Both the position numbers and the translations under genes were made by a program. This document shows positions 21,271-32,513 of a stretch of DNA of 64,000 nt, one piece after another (within the stretch, counting starts at the first letter, position 1; each line of letters begins with the position of its first letter). This DNA is from Miscanthus floridulus (taxonomy: Eukaryota; Streptophyta; Magnoliopsida; Poales; Poaceae). Location: contig NC_089587.1 of NCBI RefSeq assembly GCF_019320115.1, positions 100,962,166 to 101,026,165 on the forward strand. The letters are read 5' to 3'. The notes beneath the pieces are model-generated. The model ran no database searches and was not told where the DNA came from. It saw only the letters and a program-made list of their open reading frames with translations.

Positions 21271-24238
21271 ATGGTGGCTTTCTTGTTGCCACTGCAGCTG
21301 CCAGCTCCTCCTCTCCACACTCGTCCTCTTCCCCATCACCGCCCGCCAGTCGCCATCGCCATGGCCTCTGCCTCCACCGCGGACAGCCCCAATCCCATCG
21401 TGGTACGTGCTCCATCCCTTCCTTTCACAAGTTCTGATTCGATTCTCCTCCTCCTTCCTTGCTTATCCGTTCACTGCTCACCTCCCCGCCGTCAATTTTG
21501 TTGTCTGCAGCTGGGCTGCGGCGCCGCGTCCGTAGACTATCTGGCCACGGTCGCCTCCTTCCCCAACCCCGACGACAAGATCCGCAGCCTCGCCCTCAAG
21601 GTGCAGGGAGGGGGCAACACGGGCAACGCCCTCACTGCAGCTGCACGCCTCGGCCTCCGCCCCAGGATCATTTCCAAGGTCACTAGTGTACTCTTCTTCC
21701 TTCCCTATATAGTACTAGATCTCTTTCCTCTCAACAGCTAAGTCGGTCAACGGCCTTGCTTCCAATCCAGGTATCTAACGATGCTCAAGGAAGAAACATC
21801 CTCAAGGAGCTGCAAGATGACGGCATCGACACATCCTACATGCTCGTATGCATCATGTCACTATGCAGAATTGCTTACAGAGTTACCGGCACTCAATACT
21901 ACTATAAGAATGCGACGCTTCCTTTTTCCAGGTTGCTGAGGATGGGAATTCTCCCTTCACCTACATTATTGTTGATAACCAAACGTGAGTTCTGAAGGAC
22001 AAACTCAGTGGCGTTTTTCTTCAATAGCTGATGCATATTCTTTTTTTTTTAACTGCTTACCCAGGGTACTCCCCTTTCGCCTCTCAGGAAAACTCGTACG
22101 TGTATACACACTCCTGGTTATCCCCCGCTGTTGCCAGAGGAGCTCACAAAGGAAAACTTGTCTGCCGCTTTAGATGGTGCAGACATGGTCTATTTTGATG
22201 TGCGGTTGCATGAGACTGCTTTAATCGTTGCAGAAGAGGTAATATTTTTTCCTGCCACATCATCTCATTCTACAGCAAATAAATCCCTACAGTTGTTATA
22301 GCCATTTCAGATGCGGCTCCAAATAGCTTAGTTATAGTTCTGTCCACTTTCACATCTGTGACTTCCGCAGTATTGTGTCATACAAAAAGAATCTGGTTAT
22401 TTTCTCCTTTTCTCTGTGCTGCACTGCTACTGAGACTGATCTTTGTTTATGGGACAATCCAGTGCAGGCAAGTCAAAGAAAAATCCCTATTTTAATCGAT
22501 GCCGAAAAAAAGAGGGAGGGATTGGATGAGCTTCTTAATTTTGCATCCTATGTTGTATGTTCTGCAAAGTTTCCTCAGGTTTGTTCTATTACAAAAGAGC
22601 ATAACTACTAAATTCTACGCAATACACTTCCAATGGCTGTTGTCAAGTTTTATAGCAATTTGTTATTCTTGACCAAATTCTCCATATTATAAATGGAGAT
22701 GCTTAAATTTACCCTGGCTTAGGCAATAATTTACTCTCTTTATTTACTTCTTTCCGTGACATTAGGCCCAGTATAATTTATTCGGAATGCAAACCTGCTT
22801 GATCTCTGCTTTACAGTAGTCTCTAGTCTATCTGTTTGTTATGTAACTTGCACCGTCTTGAGTATATTCTATATTGGTATGTACTATGTAAGGCTTTGTC
22901 ATTAACTTAGAGGAGCAGTTACATCGTAGGTTAAGCTTTGCGTGGTTATATGCAATTGGATTACCACAATTGTTGATTGAGAACCAAATTTCCATCGTGC
23001 TGATGTTTTGAACTGATGGCATGTGTTAAGCAGGTTTAATTTGTTGGTATCTTGTGGGTTTTATTCTTTCCACCTAATGTAATTTTGTAGGCCTGGACAG
23101 GAGCCTCATCAACACCAGTTGGTTTGGTTTCCATGCTTTCAAGATTACCGAAGATCAAATTTGTTATTGTAACTCTAGGGGAGAAAGGTTGCTTAATGCT
23201 TGAAAGAAGCACAATAGGTATGTTTACTCTATCTTTGCATGTCAGTGTTAGCCAAGCATTTACGATAATACAAGGCTACCTGCCATTATGCATTCTACCG
23301 GCAATGGGTTCAGTGCTGTTTCTCCCTGCATACCTTGCAGATGCTTCTGAGGCAGACAAAATAGACATAGAGGTACTGTTGGAATCTCTAGAGAAGAAAG
23401 TTGATGAGAGTTCTACGACACCAAATTGCATTACTTCCAAGGTATGATACATGGGATGGTCATCCTTTCCCATAGGTCTATTCCTTTATCATCTTATTAA
23501 AGCCTTGAATACAGGGTCGGAGCTGCAGTACACTAATATATATAAAGAAAGCCTAAAACACTGCAAAGCTGAAGTTGTTTGGTTTATAACAAAATGTTAA
23601 TCTGAAATAAGTGGCAGCACACGCATAGAAATTTTTGTTTGTAGACTAACACATTGCCTGGAGGCAAAGCAGCTGTCTGTTTTAAATTCACGACTGATTA
23701 TTTTGAACAATTTTGAATAGTAAGTTACGTAACGAATTTGTTTCTGCTGCTGTCCTTGTTTTTCAGGCTAATTTGAGAATAAGTGCAGATGAAGTAGGGT
23801 CCATAAGTGGCAGGTTACTGCTAGGCACAGCCGAAGTTATACCACCCGATGAGCTCATCGATACAACTGGTGCAGGAGATGCATTCATTGGAGCAGTTCT
23901 ATATGGTGAGATGGTTGCAATTGCTAACTGCTTTGACAGTTTTGAAGTCTATCACATGGACTGATCGTCTTATTTTGGGGGGATAGGTTTGTGCACTGGC
24001 ATGCCACCAGAGAGGATGCTGCCTTTTGCATCGCAAGTGGTAAGGCACTTCAATTTTTTTTTAGTGTTTCTATCTAGTAGATGAAAATATTTGAAGAAAG
24101 AAAATGTGGCAATAAATCACACATAGCATTCCGTGGTTGCTGTATACGCAAAATTTGCAGGCTGGCTGCGGTTGCAGAGGTTTGGGGGCTCGGAGCAGCC
24201 TTCCTCGTCGCACAGACCAACGTCTGGTGGGCTATTGA
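21271..24238 (+). CDS. pfkB-family (ribokinase-like) carbohydrate/nucleoside kinase, 11 exons
   Basis: Coding exons are 21271-21402, 21511-21678, 21771-21845, 21932-21984, 22088-22238, 22468-22578, 23091-23217, 23341-23441, 23767-23905, 23987-24039 and 24161-24238. All introns are GT-AG and the joined frame is open, giving 395 residues. The N-terminus (first 45 residues, hydrophobic then Pro/His/Ser-rich) could be a plastid transit peptide. The core starts 'GCGAASVDYLA'. The first pfkB signature includes GGGNTGNA (77-84), and the second is DTTGAGDAF (338-346) with Asp344 as catalytic base. Close plant relatives are annotated only as pfkB-like kinases; the substrate is unknown. Two other in-frame ATGs, 21079 and 21361, are possible starts. 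I chose 21271 because the sequence before it is low-complexity His/Pro-rich. Confidence 0.88.
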
Positions 24239-24418
24239 TCAAAATTCAGGGTGGCCACAGAGAGAGACTACTGCAGATGAAGACTAACTACTGTTTGCGA
24301 AGTTATTATCATTGTAGGAAGATATGTGTATTGGTACATTTGTGGCAAAGCCCTGATTTGATCTATAACACAATATATGCTCATATGTTTGGTGACTGAA
24401 ACCGGTACAATGTGAGTA

Positions 24419-24420
<2 letters not shown>

Positions 24421-24458
<38 letters not shown>
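24421..24458. repeat. Poly-C tract of 38
   Basis: Thirty-eight C residues are followed by a T run, 180 bp after the kinase stop codon. This may be the real 3' flank or a sequencing/assembly length artefact. It makes the apparent minus-strand polyglycine frame meaningless. Confidence 0.9.
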
Positions 24459-24459
<1 letters not shown>

Positions 24460-24568
24460 TTTTTTTTGCAAGTCCTCAATGATTATTTTCACTTATGACT
24501 GATTTGAAGTAACTAGATATGATAGATGTGAATATTTGAACCTTGCTGGCATTTTCACCAACCCTTCA

Positions 24569-24702
24569 GCTTGTTCGTTTTGGCTGAATTGGCTTATAAG
24601 CCATGGCTGAAAGTACTGCTGACTAGTTTGGTGTGAGAGAAAAACATTGTTCAAGCCGTGGATTATAAGCCAGATACGAGCGAATAAGCCGAAACGAACA
24701 GG
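24569..24702. mobile_element. hAT-like MITE, 134 bp
   Basis: Ends cttgttcgttttggct and agccgaaacgaacagg are inverted. The interior reads ggcttataagccatggctgaaagtactgctgactagtttggtgtgagag in pieces shared with the copy at 20,438. It lies in the 3' flank of the kinase gene. Confidence 0.75.
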
Positions 24703-24721
24703 TCCGACGATTGTTTGTGGA

Positions 24722-24812
24722 TGGATGGGACATTATAAAAGATTTGTAGTCTATAGATTATTTCATGCTTGAGTGGATGGAGAGGACATTATAAAAGATT
24801 TGTAGTCTGTAA
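24722..24812. repeat. 56-bp direct duplication
   Basis: The string gacattataaaagatttgtagtct occurs at 24,729 and again at 24,785, with similar flanks (gatggatggga / gagtggatggagag). It follows directly after the MITE. Confidence 0.65.
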
Positions 24813-24879
24813 ACATGCTCATACGTTGAATTGTTGATGCAGCAAGAAGCAACTGTGGGGCAAGGTTGGTGAAAATGCC

Positions 24880-25200
24880 TTAAACCGTGTTTGGATGTAG
24901 AATTGTAGATAAATATTTAGCATCTGAATTTAGAATTGGTATTGGCAAACTCTAAATGCAGCTGTTTGGATGGTTAAGAATTCAGAATTGGAATTTGACC
25001 CCCAATACCAAGCAATATTCAGAATAGGATTCCAAAAGCCAATGTAATAGTCATCCAAATAACAAAGTTTGAATCGTGGGCAATTTCAATACCAAGGCTG
25101 ATTCAATTCCGTGTCTGATTCAATTCCGTGTCGCTGAATACACTAATTTTGATGCAACAGTGAGCATTTCATTTCATCATCCAAAGAAGAGCTTTTGAAT
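24880..25200. other. AT-rich intergenic, possible foldback remnant
   Basis: 'gtttggatg' near 24,890 and 'catccaaata' near 25,053 are inverted, and a second 'gtttggatgg' lies inside. A 17-bp unit (tgattcaattccgtgtc) is tandemly doubled at about 25,100-25,135. There is no gene. The sequence from here to 25,810 probably includes the 3' untranslated region of TOM9-2. Confidence 0.35.
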
Positions 25201-25810
25201 GAAAAAGGAATCAATTCTGCAGGATGGCATGCCAGCTTCATCAATCAGAACTCAGAAAGCAGAAACGCAGCTTCCCTAAGTCGTGAGGCCAAAAAAAGCA
25301 ATGCCGTCGAGGAGCTTCGCATAGGGCACCTAGGAGCACAATTGGACATGACATACATATCAATAACAAATGTACACCCAACGCAAATTGCTTTGCTTGC
25401 TTCATCATCCAGATCCAGACCGAATAACAGCAAGAAGCAGATTTATTCATTAAAATCGCTAACACAGGCAGGTATAACAAGAGCAAGCCGCAGCGTGCAA
25501 ACACAGGCGGAGGATCGCATTGCGTGGCAGCAGCAGCAGCGACCGAGCACAACTTATCTCACCAATCCGTTTCAATCAATGGAAAGGGAACTAAACTAGT
25601 GTTGCATCGAGAACGAACATGAACCAAACAGGTTCTCTCTTCTTTAATTACGACCGACCGACAACAGGTCGACTCGATAACTCCCTCCCTCGCTCCCTCC
25701 CTCTGAAACTTCTCTCAACTTGAATCATGAACTTGATTGTAGCAAACACCTAGAGAGAGGGAGGGAGGGACAGAGAGAGGAACAAAAGGGTCGATCCACG
25801 GAGGATCTAT

Positions 25811-26095
25811 CTACTTGGCTGCCGGCGACGGCGGCCCGCCGAGGAGCGTCTGCTGCTGCAGCTCGAGGTCGTTGAGCTGCTGCTCCCGGTCCATCTCGAT
25901 GATGAGCGGCACCACGAGCACCAGGAAGGTCGTCCCCGCGATCCACGCCGCCTTCCCCGTGCTCCGCAGCAGCTTCTTCGCCATGGTCGCCGCCTCGCGC
26001 CCGTGCGCCGCCACCTGCGACCGCGAGATGGCGGCCAGGATGCCGTCCCCGCCGTCGCCTCCGCCGCGCTTGCTGAGAGCCGAAGACGGCGGCAT
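25811..26095 (-). CDS. TOM9-2: TOM9-2, mitochondrial import receptor subunit (plant Tom22)
   Basis: This single-exon minus-strand gene encodes 94 residues, the usual length for plant TOM9. The central block 'KKLLRSTGKAAWIAGTTFLVLVVPLIIEMDRE' (seen in two parts, about 42-73) is near-identical to Arabidopsis TOM9-2. It holds the single membrane span (about 52-67) with short flanking charges. The N-terminus faces the cytosol and is Gly/Asp-rich; the C-terminal tail ends 'LLGGPPSPAAK'. TOM9 is the reduced plant form of Tom22 and organises the TOM pore for import of nuclear-encoded proteins. It is transcribed away from the SUVR gene, with about 1.1 kb between the two ATGs. Confidence 0.95.
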   Translation of the reverse strand: MPPSSALSKRGGGDGGDGILAAISRSQVAAHGREAATMAKKLLRSTGKAAWIAGTTFLVLVVPLIIEMDREQQLNDLELQQQTLLGGPPSPAAK

Positions 26096-26223
26096 CCTTC
26101 CTAGTCCTAGAGAGAGACCTAGGGTTTAGTGGGTGGCACGGAATGAAGGAACTCGGCGTCGGGGGCTCGGGCTGGGATTCCTACTTGTATTGTATGCTTG
26201 CGACCCAACGACCCCATCGGATA

Positions 26224-26301
26224 TGGGCTTTCGTGGCTGGGTTGAGCTTTATTGGGCCTTTTAGCCCAGTTCAGGAGGACGGATGGTTAATGGGCCGGCC
26301 C
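26224..26301 (-). promoter_or_regulatory. Cluster of five site II (TGGGCY) elements upstream of TOM9-2
   Basis: TGGGCT at 26224, TGGGCC at 26253, reverse TGGGCT at 26263, TGGGCC at 26291 and reverse TGGGCC at 26296 all lie 130-206 bp before the TOM9-2 ATG. Site II elements are recognised by TCP factors and are typical of plant nuclear genes for mitochondrial and ribosomal proteins. The cluster could also serve the divergent SUVR gene. Confidence 0.6.
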
Positions 26302-26841
26302 AAATCACGATGTGATGGCGACCCCAGCCTCGATGCGGGGGAGGGGGATCGACGCACCTTTTCTCCTCGTCGTCGCCTCGCCATCCCCTTTCATCACTCG
26401 CCCCCTTGACGCTTGTTGGTTTGGGGACCTGGGAAGAAGAGAGAAACCCCAGCAAACGCCAGAGGGAGAGAGAAAACCCCAGCCCTCCTCGTCTCCTCCG
26501 CCTCTCCTCCTCTTCGTCTTCCTAGGACTAGGAGGCAGAGACAATCAATCTGCGAGATCGGCGAGCGAATCACGCATGCAGCTGTAGGATGGAGTGGGGA
26601 TTGAATGCCTCCCCCTCCTGATTGCAGTTATAATCCTTCCCATTCCCCCGCCCGTTCCTCGTCCACCCCAGTCCGTTGAAGTACAGGTGTGCCTCTCTTC
26701 CTTCTTATTCTTCTCCTCCGTCACTATTCATTCATCTTCTCTTCGCGCGAATCGAATGTGGTTGATCCCCTGCCGATTGGCTTGTTCTAGCGCTTCAGGT
26801 CACCTTTTATTTCGAGTGCGATCTAATCTTTCGGCTGCTTC

Positions 26842-26958
26842 TCGGAAACCCTAAGCTACCATTCAGTTCACGCATTGGGCCCGGAAAACCTAAGCCACCA
26901 TTCAGTTCACGCATTGGGCCCGGAAAACCTAAGCCACCATTTAGTCCATGCATTGGGG
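26842..26958. repeat. 39-bp tandem repeat, three copies
   Basis: The unit contains cattcagttcacgcattggg followed by cccggaaaacctaagccac. It occurs at 26,861, 26,900 and (diverged) 26,939. It lies 245-360 bp upstream of the SUVR start, probably in its 5' leader or an intron there. Confidence 0.85.
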
Positions 26959-27202
26959 GTTTTGTGTCTTCCTTCGAGGCAAAAAAATCATGCCGTCGTC
27001 TTGCATCAGCTACTGCCAACAACAACTAGTACTAGTACTGTAGTTGTATTCCAATGCCATGTGTTTTGTGCAACTAGACTAGTTTATTTTGCCCAGTTAA
27101 GTGGCTAGCCATTTTCTTGCCCATGGTGCCCACCACAGGCTGCAGTCTGACTGGGAGCAACCGCCATCATCCCTGTTCATCATCTCTGCCATCAACACCA
27201 AC

Positions 27203-30200
27203 ATGGGCGGCAAAAACACGGAAAGGGCCAGGAAGGCGTTGGACGCCATGAAGGAGCTCGGTATCTCTAGGAAGCAGGCCACCCCAGTACTCAAGGAACT
27301 CCTTGCCACCTTCGACAACAACTGGGAGCCCATTGAGGATGAGCACTACCGTGCCCTCGCAGATGCCATCTTCGCTAGGCAAGACAACAAACAAACCTCT
27401 CTCTCCCAACAGGTTATCATTCTCCTATCTACCTCGCTTGTCAACAGTTCATACCTTCCTTTCTTCTCCATTAACTCCATACTGCTGTAAATTATTGATC
27501 TTTGTATCAGGGCGCCCAAGCAGCCCATGCGGACTCGGAGCCAAATGGATCAACAAGGGATGATCTACAACAATATGTTTATGCTAGTCATGATGACACA
27601 GGTGAAGATGATAATGAAACACCCCTGGTCAAGAGGCCCAGGATGGGCACGGCTAATTTCAGGCCAGAGCCGCTGCCATTTGAGCCTGGACCACAGCAAT
27701 CCGCTGTTTCAACCCAAGGTGCTCTGCCTGCTTCACCACAAGCCAGTCGTCGGCAAACTAGGTCCTTGACTGTAGTGCCACACGCTGCTGGCCATGAATA
27801 TCCTTTAGCTGTCGACAATGCTCTCATCGTGAAAGAACCCAAACCAGAACCCCAAATTGATATAGCAGAAGTCAGTGTTGGTGACCCTTTAACGGATCGA
27901 GATTTTCTGGCTGGTCCTGAGGCCATACGGCTCAATGGTGGATCTTCAGGTAAAGTTTGTCTTCTCAATGTTCTATAACGACTAGATGCGTCCATGCCTG
28001 TATTTGTCATTCTTTTAGCTTCAGCTGAATGTGCATTTTGTACATATGTTTATGTGCTTCATTTATAAATCAAACTGAATGCTACAGTAGGACCTCACAA
28101 GTTGTACACTGTTGCTTTTATACAACAGCTATGTCCATGTTTTTATTTATCATTCTTTTTTTTTAGTTTCGGCAGAATTGTGCATTTTATACATGTGTTT
28201 ATGTGATGTATGTATAAATCAAACTGAAAGTTACATTAGACCTCCTATTGCACACTCTAAATGTTATAAACATGTTGTGTAAGAGCCATTTTGATCAATT
28301 CCCAAAGCACACAAAAATCCTATATTTTCTAAAACTTCTATTTGGTGCAAAACTATGATAACTGAACATTGCAAAACAAACTTCAGGTTCTGGTGCAAGA
28401 GGCAGCATAGTCAACCAAGCTCAAAGTCTTGGCAGGAGCCTGCAACCAGCCCCAGTGTGCAAGAATCGGGTAGGGTCTACAGTTCAAAATACTAAGGAGA
28501 CATCTTTTGTGGAAGTTGACGTTGCTTCTTCTGCCAATGGTGAGGTGAAGATGTCATTGAAATGCAGCTTGGATTCTTCAAATTTCACCATTAGTATGGA
28601 GGAGGTTTTCAAAATGGTGGAGGAGAAGTGCCTTCACTCATACAAGGTGCTACCTCCAGAATTTTCTATTGGCAAGCTGATGAGTGAGGTATGCCAATCT
28701 TATGTGCAGTTGGGCACCATGCATTCTGAGGTTAATAGGAATGATGGCAGCTTGCATAATGAAGTAGTTGCTCCTTTTGTGAAGCCAATCGCTTGTGAGG
28801 CTGCTGTGGGCATAAATGATAATGCGGCTGGTGGATCATCGGTGCCTGAATCCTCAGAACATTGTTTGCAAAATTCACTTGTTACTTGGGATCCTGAGTT
28901 GGCTCATTCTAAGCAAAAGACAACCCATGATATTACTGATATATCCAAAGGGGAAGAGCGGGTAAGAGTACCTGTAGTAAATGAATTTGGCAGCGAGACC
29001 TGCCCTCCATCCTTTTATTATGTTTCAAGAAATCTTGTGTTTCAAAATGCTTGTGTCAACATCTCTATTGCTCGGATTGGTGATGAAGATTGTTGTGCGG
29101 ATTGTTTTGGCAACTGTTTGTCTGCATCAGTTCCATGTGCTTGTTCAAGAGTAACAGGCGGTGAGTTCCCCTATACACCTGAGGGCCTGCTTAAGTCAGC
29201 ATTCCTTGACGAATGCACCTCAGTTAATCATTTCCCACAAGAGCAGCATAGGTTCTACTGTACAGTTTGCCCTCTTGAAAGATCTAAGAATGAAGCCTCA
29301 CCTGGTCCATGTAAAGGTCATCTTGTCAGAAAATTCATTAAAGAATGCTGGAGTAAATGTGGATGTGGCATGCAGTGTGGAAACCGTGTGACGCAGCGTG
29401 GTATAGTATGCAAATTGCAGGTATGTTAAGAGATTTGCAATGCAATGTTCCTTTCTAAATGGTAGGCCTCGGCTGCTTATTAATGTGCAATATTTGCTGG
29501 TTCTGGTCTTCTCTAAAGGATGGCCATTGCATTTAAATGCCTTCATTTATGTGCTGCTATATGCTTATCATGTGTATTGCTTAGTTCTTCCCAAACACAA
29601 AAATTTACCATGTGTCTTTGCTCCATTCTTGAATTTTATCTAGTTGATGGTTCTTGTTTGTTCTCGCGATCCGGGCTTCAGTTCCATAAACAACTGTTCC
29701 TTTATGTAGCATTATTACATGGTATAGGTATTCTTTACACGCGAGGGTAAAGGCTGGGGAGTACGCACAGTGGAGGATCTCCCAAAAGGTGCCTTTGTCT
29801 GTGAATATGTTGGAGAGGTACTAACAAGTGCTGAATTGCATGAAAGAGCAATTGAAAATGCAAGAAATGGTAAGCATATGCATCAAGTACTCCTGGATGC
29901 TGCTTGGGGTTCAAGTGTATTGAAGGATGAAGAGGCTCTTAGCCTTGATGGTTCATTTTATGGGAACGTCGGACGATTTATTAACCACCGGTATGTTGGA
30001 TACTTGCTCATTTTTTGTTGTAAATATTGTGCCATAATTTGTGTATTTCCCTTCTGCTTTCCACTACGTTTTTTGTAACAGTCATGCTATGACTAGATGC
30101 TATGATGCAAATTTAGTTCAGATTCCTGTTGAAGTTGAGACGCCTGATCATCATTATTACCATGTAAGTGATCTGCGATCTTAATGGATTTGCGAAAAGA

Positions 30201-30615
30201 GCAAGTGCACTACATGCTAATGGTTTAATAATTGATGTTGCACAGCTGGCATTTTTCACGAACAAGAAAGTGGAGGCATTTGAAGAGTTAACATGGGTAA
30301 GTGTCATATATTTTTTGTTTTGTTTTTGGGCCCTCTGTTAGCATACATGTACGGTGCTGATTTCACAAGATAAATGTTTGGAATTGTGATTTCAGGATTA
30401 TGGCATTGATTTTGATGATGTGGAAGGGCCCAGTAAACCATTCCGATGCATGTGCGGGAGTAGATATTGCCGTGATCCCAAGAATCCAAGTATGTTGCCA
30501 TTTTCAGTGCTTAAAAGAAGCATTTCATTCGGATGTAATAAATGTGGAATCATGTATGTATGATGGTTTGTTTTTGGCAGGGAGGATGGGTAGAGCAGCT
30601 GCAAAGCTAAAGTAG
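27203..30615 (+). CDS. SUVR-type histone-lysine methyltransferase (WIYLD, pre-SET, SET, post-SET)
   Basis: Coding exons are 27203-27412, 27511-27949, 28387-29420, 29728-29990, 30097-30163, 30246-30296, 30396-30489 and 30581-30615, all in frame, giving 730 residues. Residues about 5-60 form a WIYLD domain ('RKALDAMKELGISRKQATPVLK'), the plant ubiquitin-binding module of SUVR proteins. A Lys/Arg patch 'VKRPRMG' could be a nuclear signal. The Cys-rich pre-SET spans about 449-550, and SET starts near 566 with 'GKGWGVRT'. NHRC is at 647-650, 'ELTWDYGIDF' at 685-694 and post-SET CMCGSRYC at 706-713. SUVR proteins methylate H3K9 or act in RNA-directed DNA methylation; which member this is (SUVR1/2/4-like) cannot be settled here. 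An upstream in-frame ATG at 27101 exists, but the WIYLD family favours 27203. The exon-5 acceptor has an in-frame alternative at 30082. Confidence 0.92.
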
Positions 30616-31461
30616 TGGGGAGCCTGGACTTGGTTGGAGATGTGCACATCAACTTTTGCTGGGAGATTTGGTTTCGTATTTGATGGTGCAGCATCATCAC
30701 CTCAGCTAGTATTAGTGTAGATATGGGAATGAGGGCGGATGTTTTGGACCCTTGCCGGAGGCTGAGTAACGCGAACGCGAACTAGTAACCTATGCCATAT
30801 ATTGGCATCTAAATTAGCCTGGGATTGAGTAGGCCTAGAAAGAACGCCTAATAATACTTGATTATGTCCATGTCATCTTGTTACAGGGCAGCAAGTTCAG
30901 TTACATACCATGACGTGGCATCTATGCCATGTTGGGTTATATGCTTGTGCTGAATGATTTTGTTGAAGCTGAGTAGCATAGGCCCTTGGAGCCTGGGGGG
31001 TGGACAAGTTGTTGCCACTTGGCTGTGCAATGCCAGACCGACACGTGCTGAGGTAGGGTCTGACGTGTTAGCAGGGCTGATGCCGTTGGTTACTGCCCAG
31101 AAACTCCTCATCTGCTGGAGTCGTTGCTGAGAGGGAGGCCACCAGACATTTCAAAGCCTCTCTCGGCTGGTGGGAATTGGAGATCGATTTCTTGGCGGAA
31201 AGACCAGCCAGCCAGCCACAAGCAGTGTCGCCACTTCGTCCGGTGTGGTGTGGCTTCTTCCTCACCACAAGGCTCCCCTCCCCTTCCATCTCTTCTTCCA
31301 TCCCTTAGCTCGTAGTCGGACCACCACCCACCACCCACCACCAGATCACTCCTCCAAGCTTCAGCTCCGCTCTTCTCTTTTCTCTCGTATACGTTCTCGT
31401 TGCTGTTCGCCGCGGTAAGCTTAGCCCCAGCCTCTAGCAAGAGTGAGCGAGGGCAGAGGGC

Positions 31462-31912
31462 ATGGCGGCGGCTGTGTCCTTCTCCCGGGTGCGAGCTCTC
31501 CCGACGTGGTCCAGCTCCGTGTACGGCGACGACCACCACTCCTACACCTCCGTGCTGGCGATGTCGGTGTCGGCGCGGCCCCGGCCCGGCGCGCGGCCGC
31601 TTCGGTCGCCGGCGCGGATGATGGGCAACGTGAACGAGGGCAAGGGGCTGTTCGCGCCGCTCGTGGTGGTGGTGCGCAACATCGTCGGCCGCAAACGCTT
31701 CAACCAGCTCAGGGGGAAGGCAATCGCGCTGCACTCGCAGGTCGGTCGCTCTCTTGGGTTCCTGTTCCTGCTCTCCGTCACTTGTCATCTCATCTCCCCC
31801 TCTTCAGGTCATCAATGAGTTCTGCAAGGCCATCGGCGCCGACTCCAAGCAGCGGCAGGGCCTCATCCGCCTCGCCAAGAAGAACGGAGAGAAGCTCGGA
31901 TTCCTTGCCTGA
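31462..31912 (+). CDS. PGR5: PGR5, chloroplast cyclic electron flow protein
   Basis: Two exons, 31462-31740 and 31808-31912, join in frame across a 67-bp GT-AG intron to give 127 residues, close to Arabidopsis PGR5 (133). The N-terminal 53 residues (Ser/Arg-rich) are a plastid transit peptide. The mature part runs 'MMGNVNEGKGLFAPLVVVVRN', 'GRKRFNQLRGKAIALHSQ', then 'VINEFCKAIGADSKQRQGLIRLAKKNGEKLGFLA'-type sequence and is nearly invariant in plants. PGR5 works with PGRL1 at the thylakoid in antimycin-sensitive cyclic electron flow around photosystem I. The SUVR stop lies only 847 bp upstream. A Copia element begins 181 bp after the stop, so the 3' untranslated region may be cut or extended by the transposon. 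Confidence 0.97.
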
Positions 31913-32093
31913 TCTATCTGATTCACGCCCACGATGACGATGCTACATATATATACTTAATAATATAAGTACTCCATCATCGAGTAGTGACGGACAATGA
32001 TAATCGATACCTTGTTCGTTGTTCCAAATCCTCTATTAAGTGGTAGCTAGGACATGTCATTGGTGTGATGATGCTTCAATTCAGCTTCCAATG
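31913..32093 (+). other. PGR5 3' flank up to transposon junction
   Basis: This is 181 bp of AT-rich sequence with atatatatacttaataatataag. No clear aataaa is present. It ends in caatg, the left target duplication of the Copia element. Host sequence presumably resumes at 55,765. Confidence 0.5.
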
Positions 32094-32329
32094 TGTTGAA
32101 AGTGAATGAAAAATGAACAAGATTTTGAAACAATCATCGCTTTCATGGATCTCTTAGATATATATATACAAGTGAAGGGTCACGCTGTACGGACATCGTA
32201 CGGACGTCGTACGGACGTGACTGTTCGGAAAAGTTAACTGCTAATCTAATCTCTAATCCTAACTGCTTGCTTGGACGGATGAGATCATCTGTAGAATAGG
32301 TGTCTGTTGGTAGGCACCGTTTTGTAACA
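32094..32329 (-). repeat. 3' LTR of the Copia element
   Basis: It begins TGTTAC and ends TCAACA on the minus strand. It matches 55,524-55,759 with 12 substitutions, ten of them transitions and most at CpG sites. Confidence 0.9.
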
Positions 32330-32513
32330 CTCCCTCTTGATCGAATCTTCTTTGAGATCAATGTAGCTGTATGTTTGAATTCCTCGAAAAACTCTATGGA
32401 AAAAATCTAAGGAATATGTATGTATAGATATGCTATAAAAACTCCTTTAAACCTTATAGGAAAATAAGGAGAAAGTAGCATATATGAGTGTGATTTAAAT
32501 AAATCATTATGTC
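32330..32513 (-). other. Copia 3' tail left of the gypsy insertion
   Basis: It contains the polypurine tract and AT-rich sequence with aaactcctttaaaccttataggaaaataaggag. This resembles the repeated 'aaaaccc.agtgg.aaaaa' units at 48,010-48,300 on the other side of the gypsy element, showing the two parts belong together. Confidence 0.6.

Noticed and set aside
24268..24492. Polyglycine protein on the minus strand
   Set aside because: It is the translation of the poly-C tract.
25195..25599. 134-codon plus-strand frame between the kinase and TOM9-2
   Set aside because: It has low-complexity Ser/Gln composition and lies in the probable 3' region of TOM9-2, with no homology I recognise.
26143..27100. 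Short frames between TOM9-2 and SUVR as small genes
   Set aside because: They overlap promoter motifs and the 39-bp repeat, on both strands, without conserved sequence.
31108..31788. 226-codon minus-strand frame over PGR5
   Set aside because: It is the shadow of the GC-rich PGR5 first exon; the plus strand encodes a near-invariant protein.
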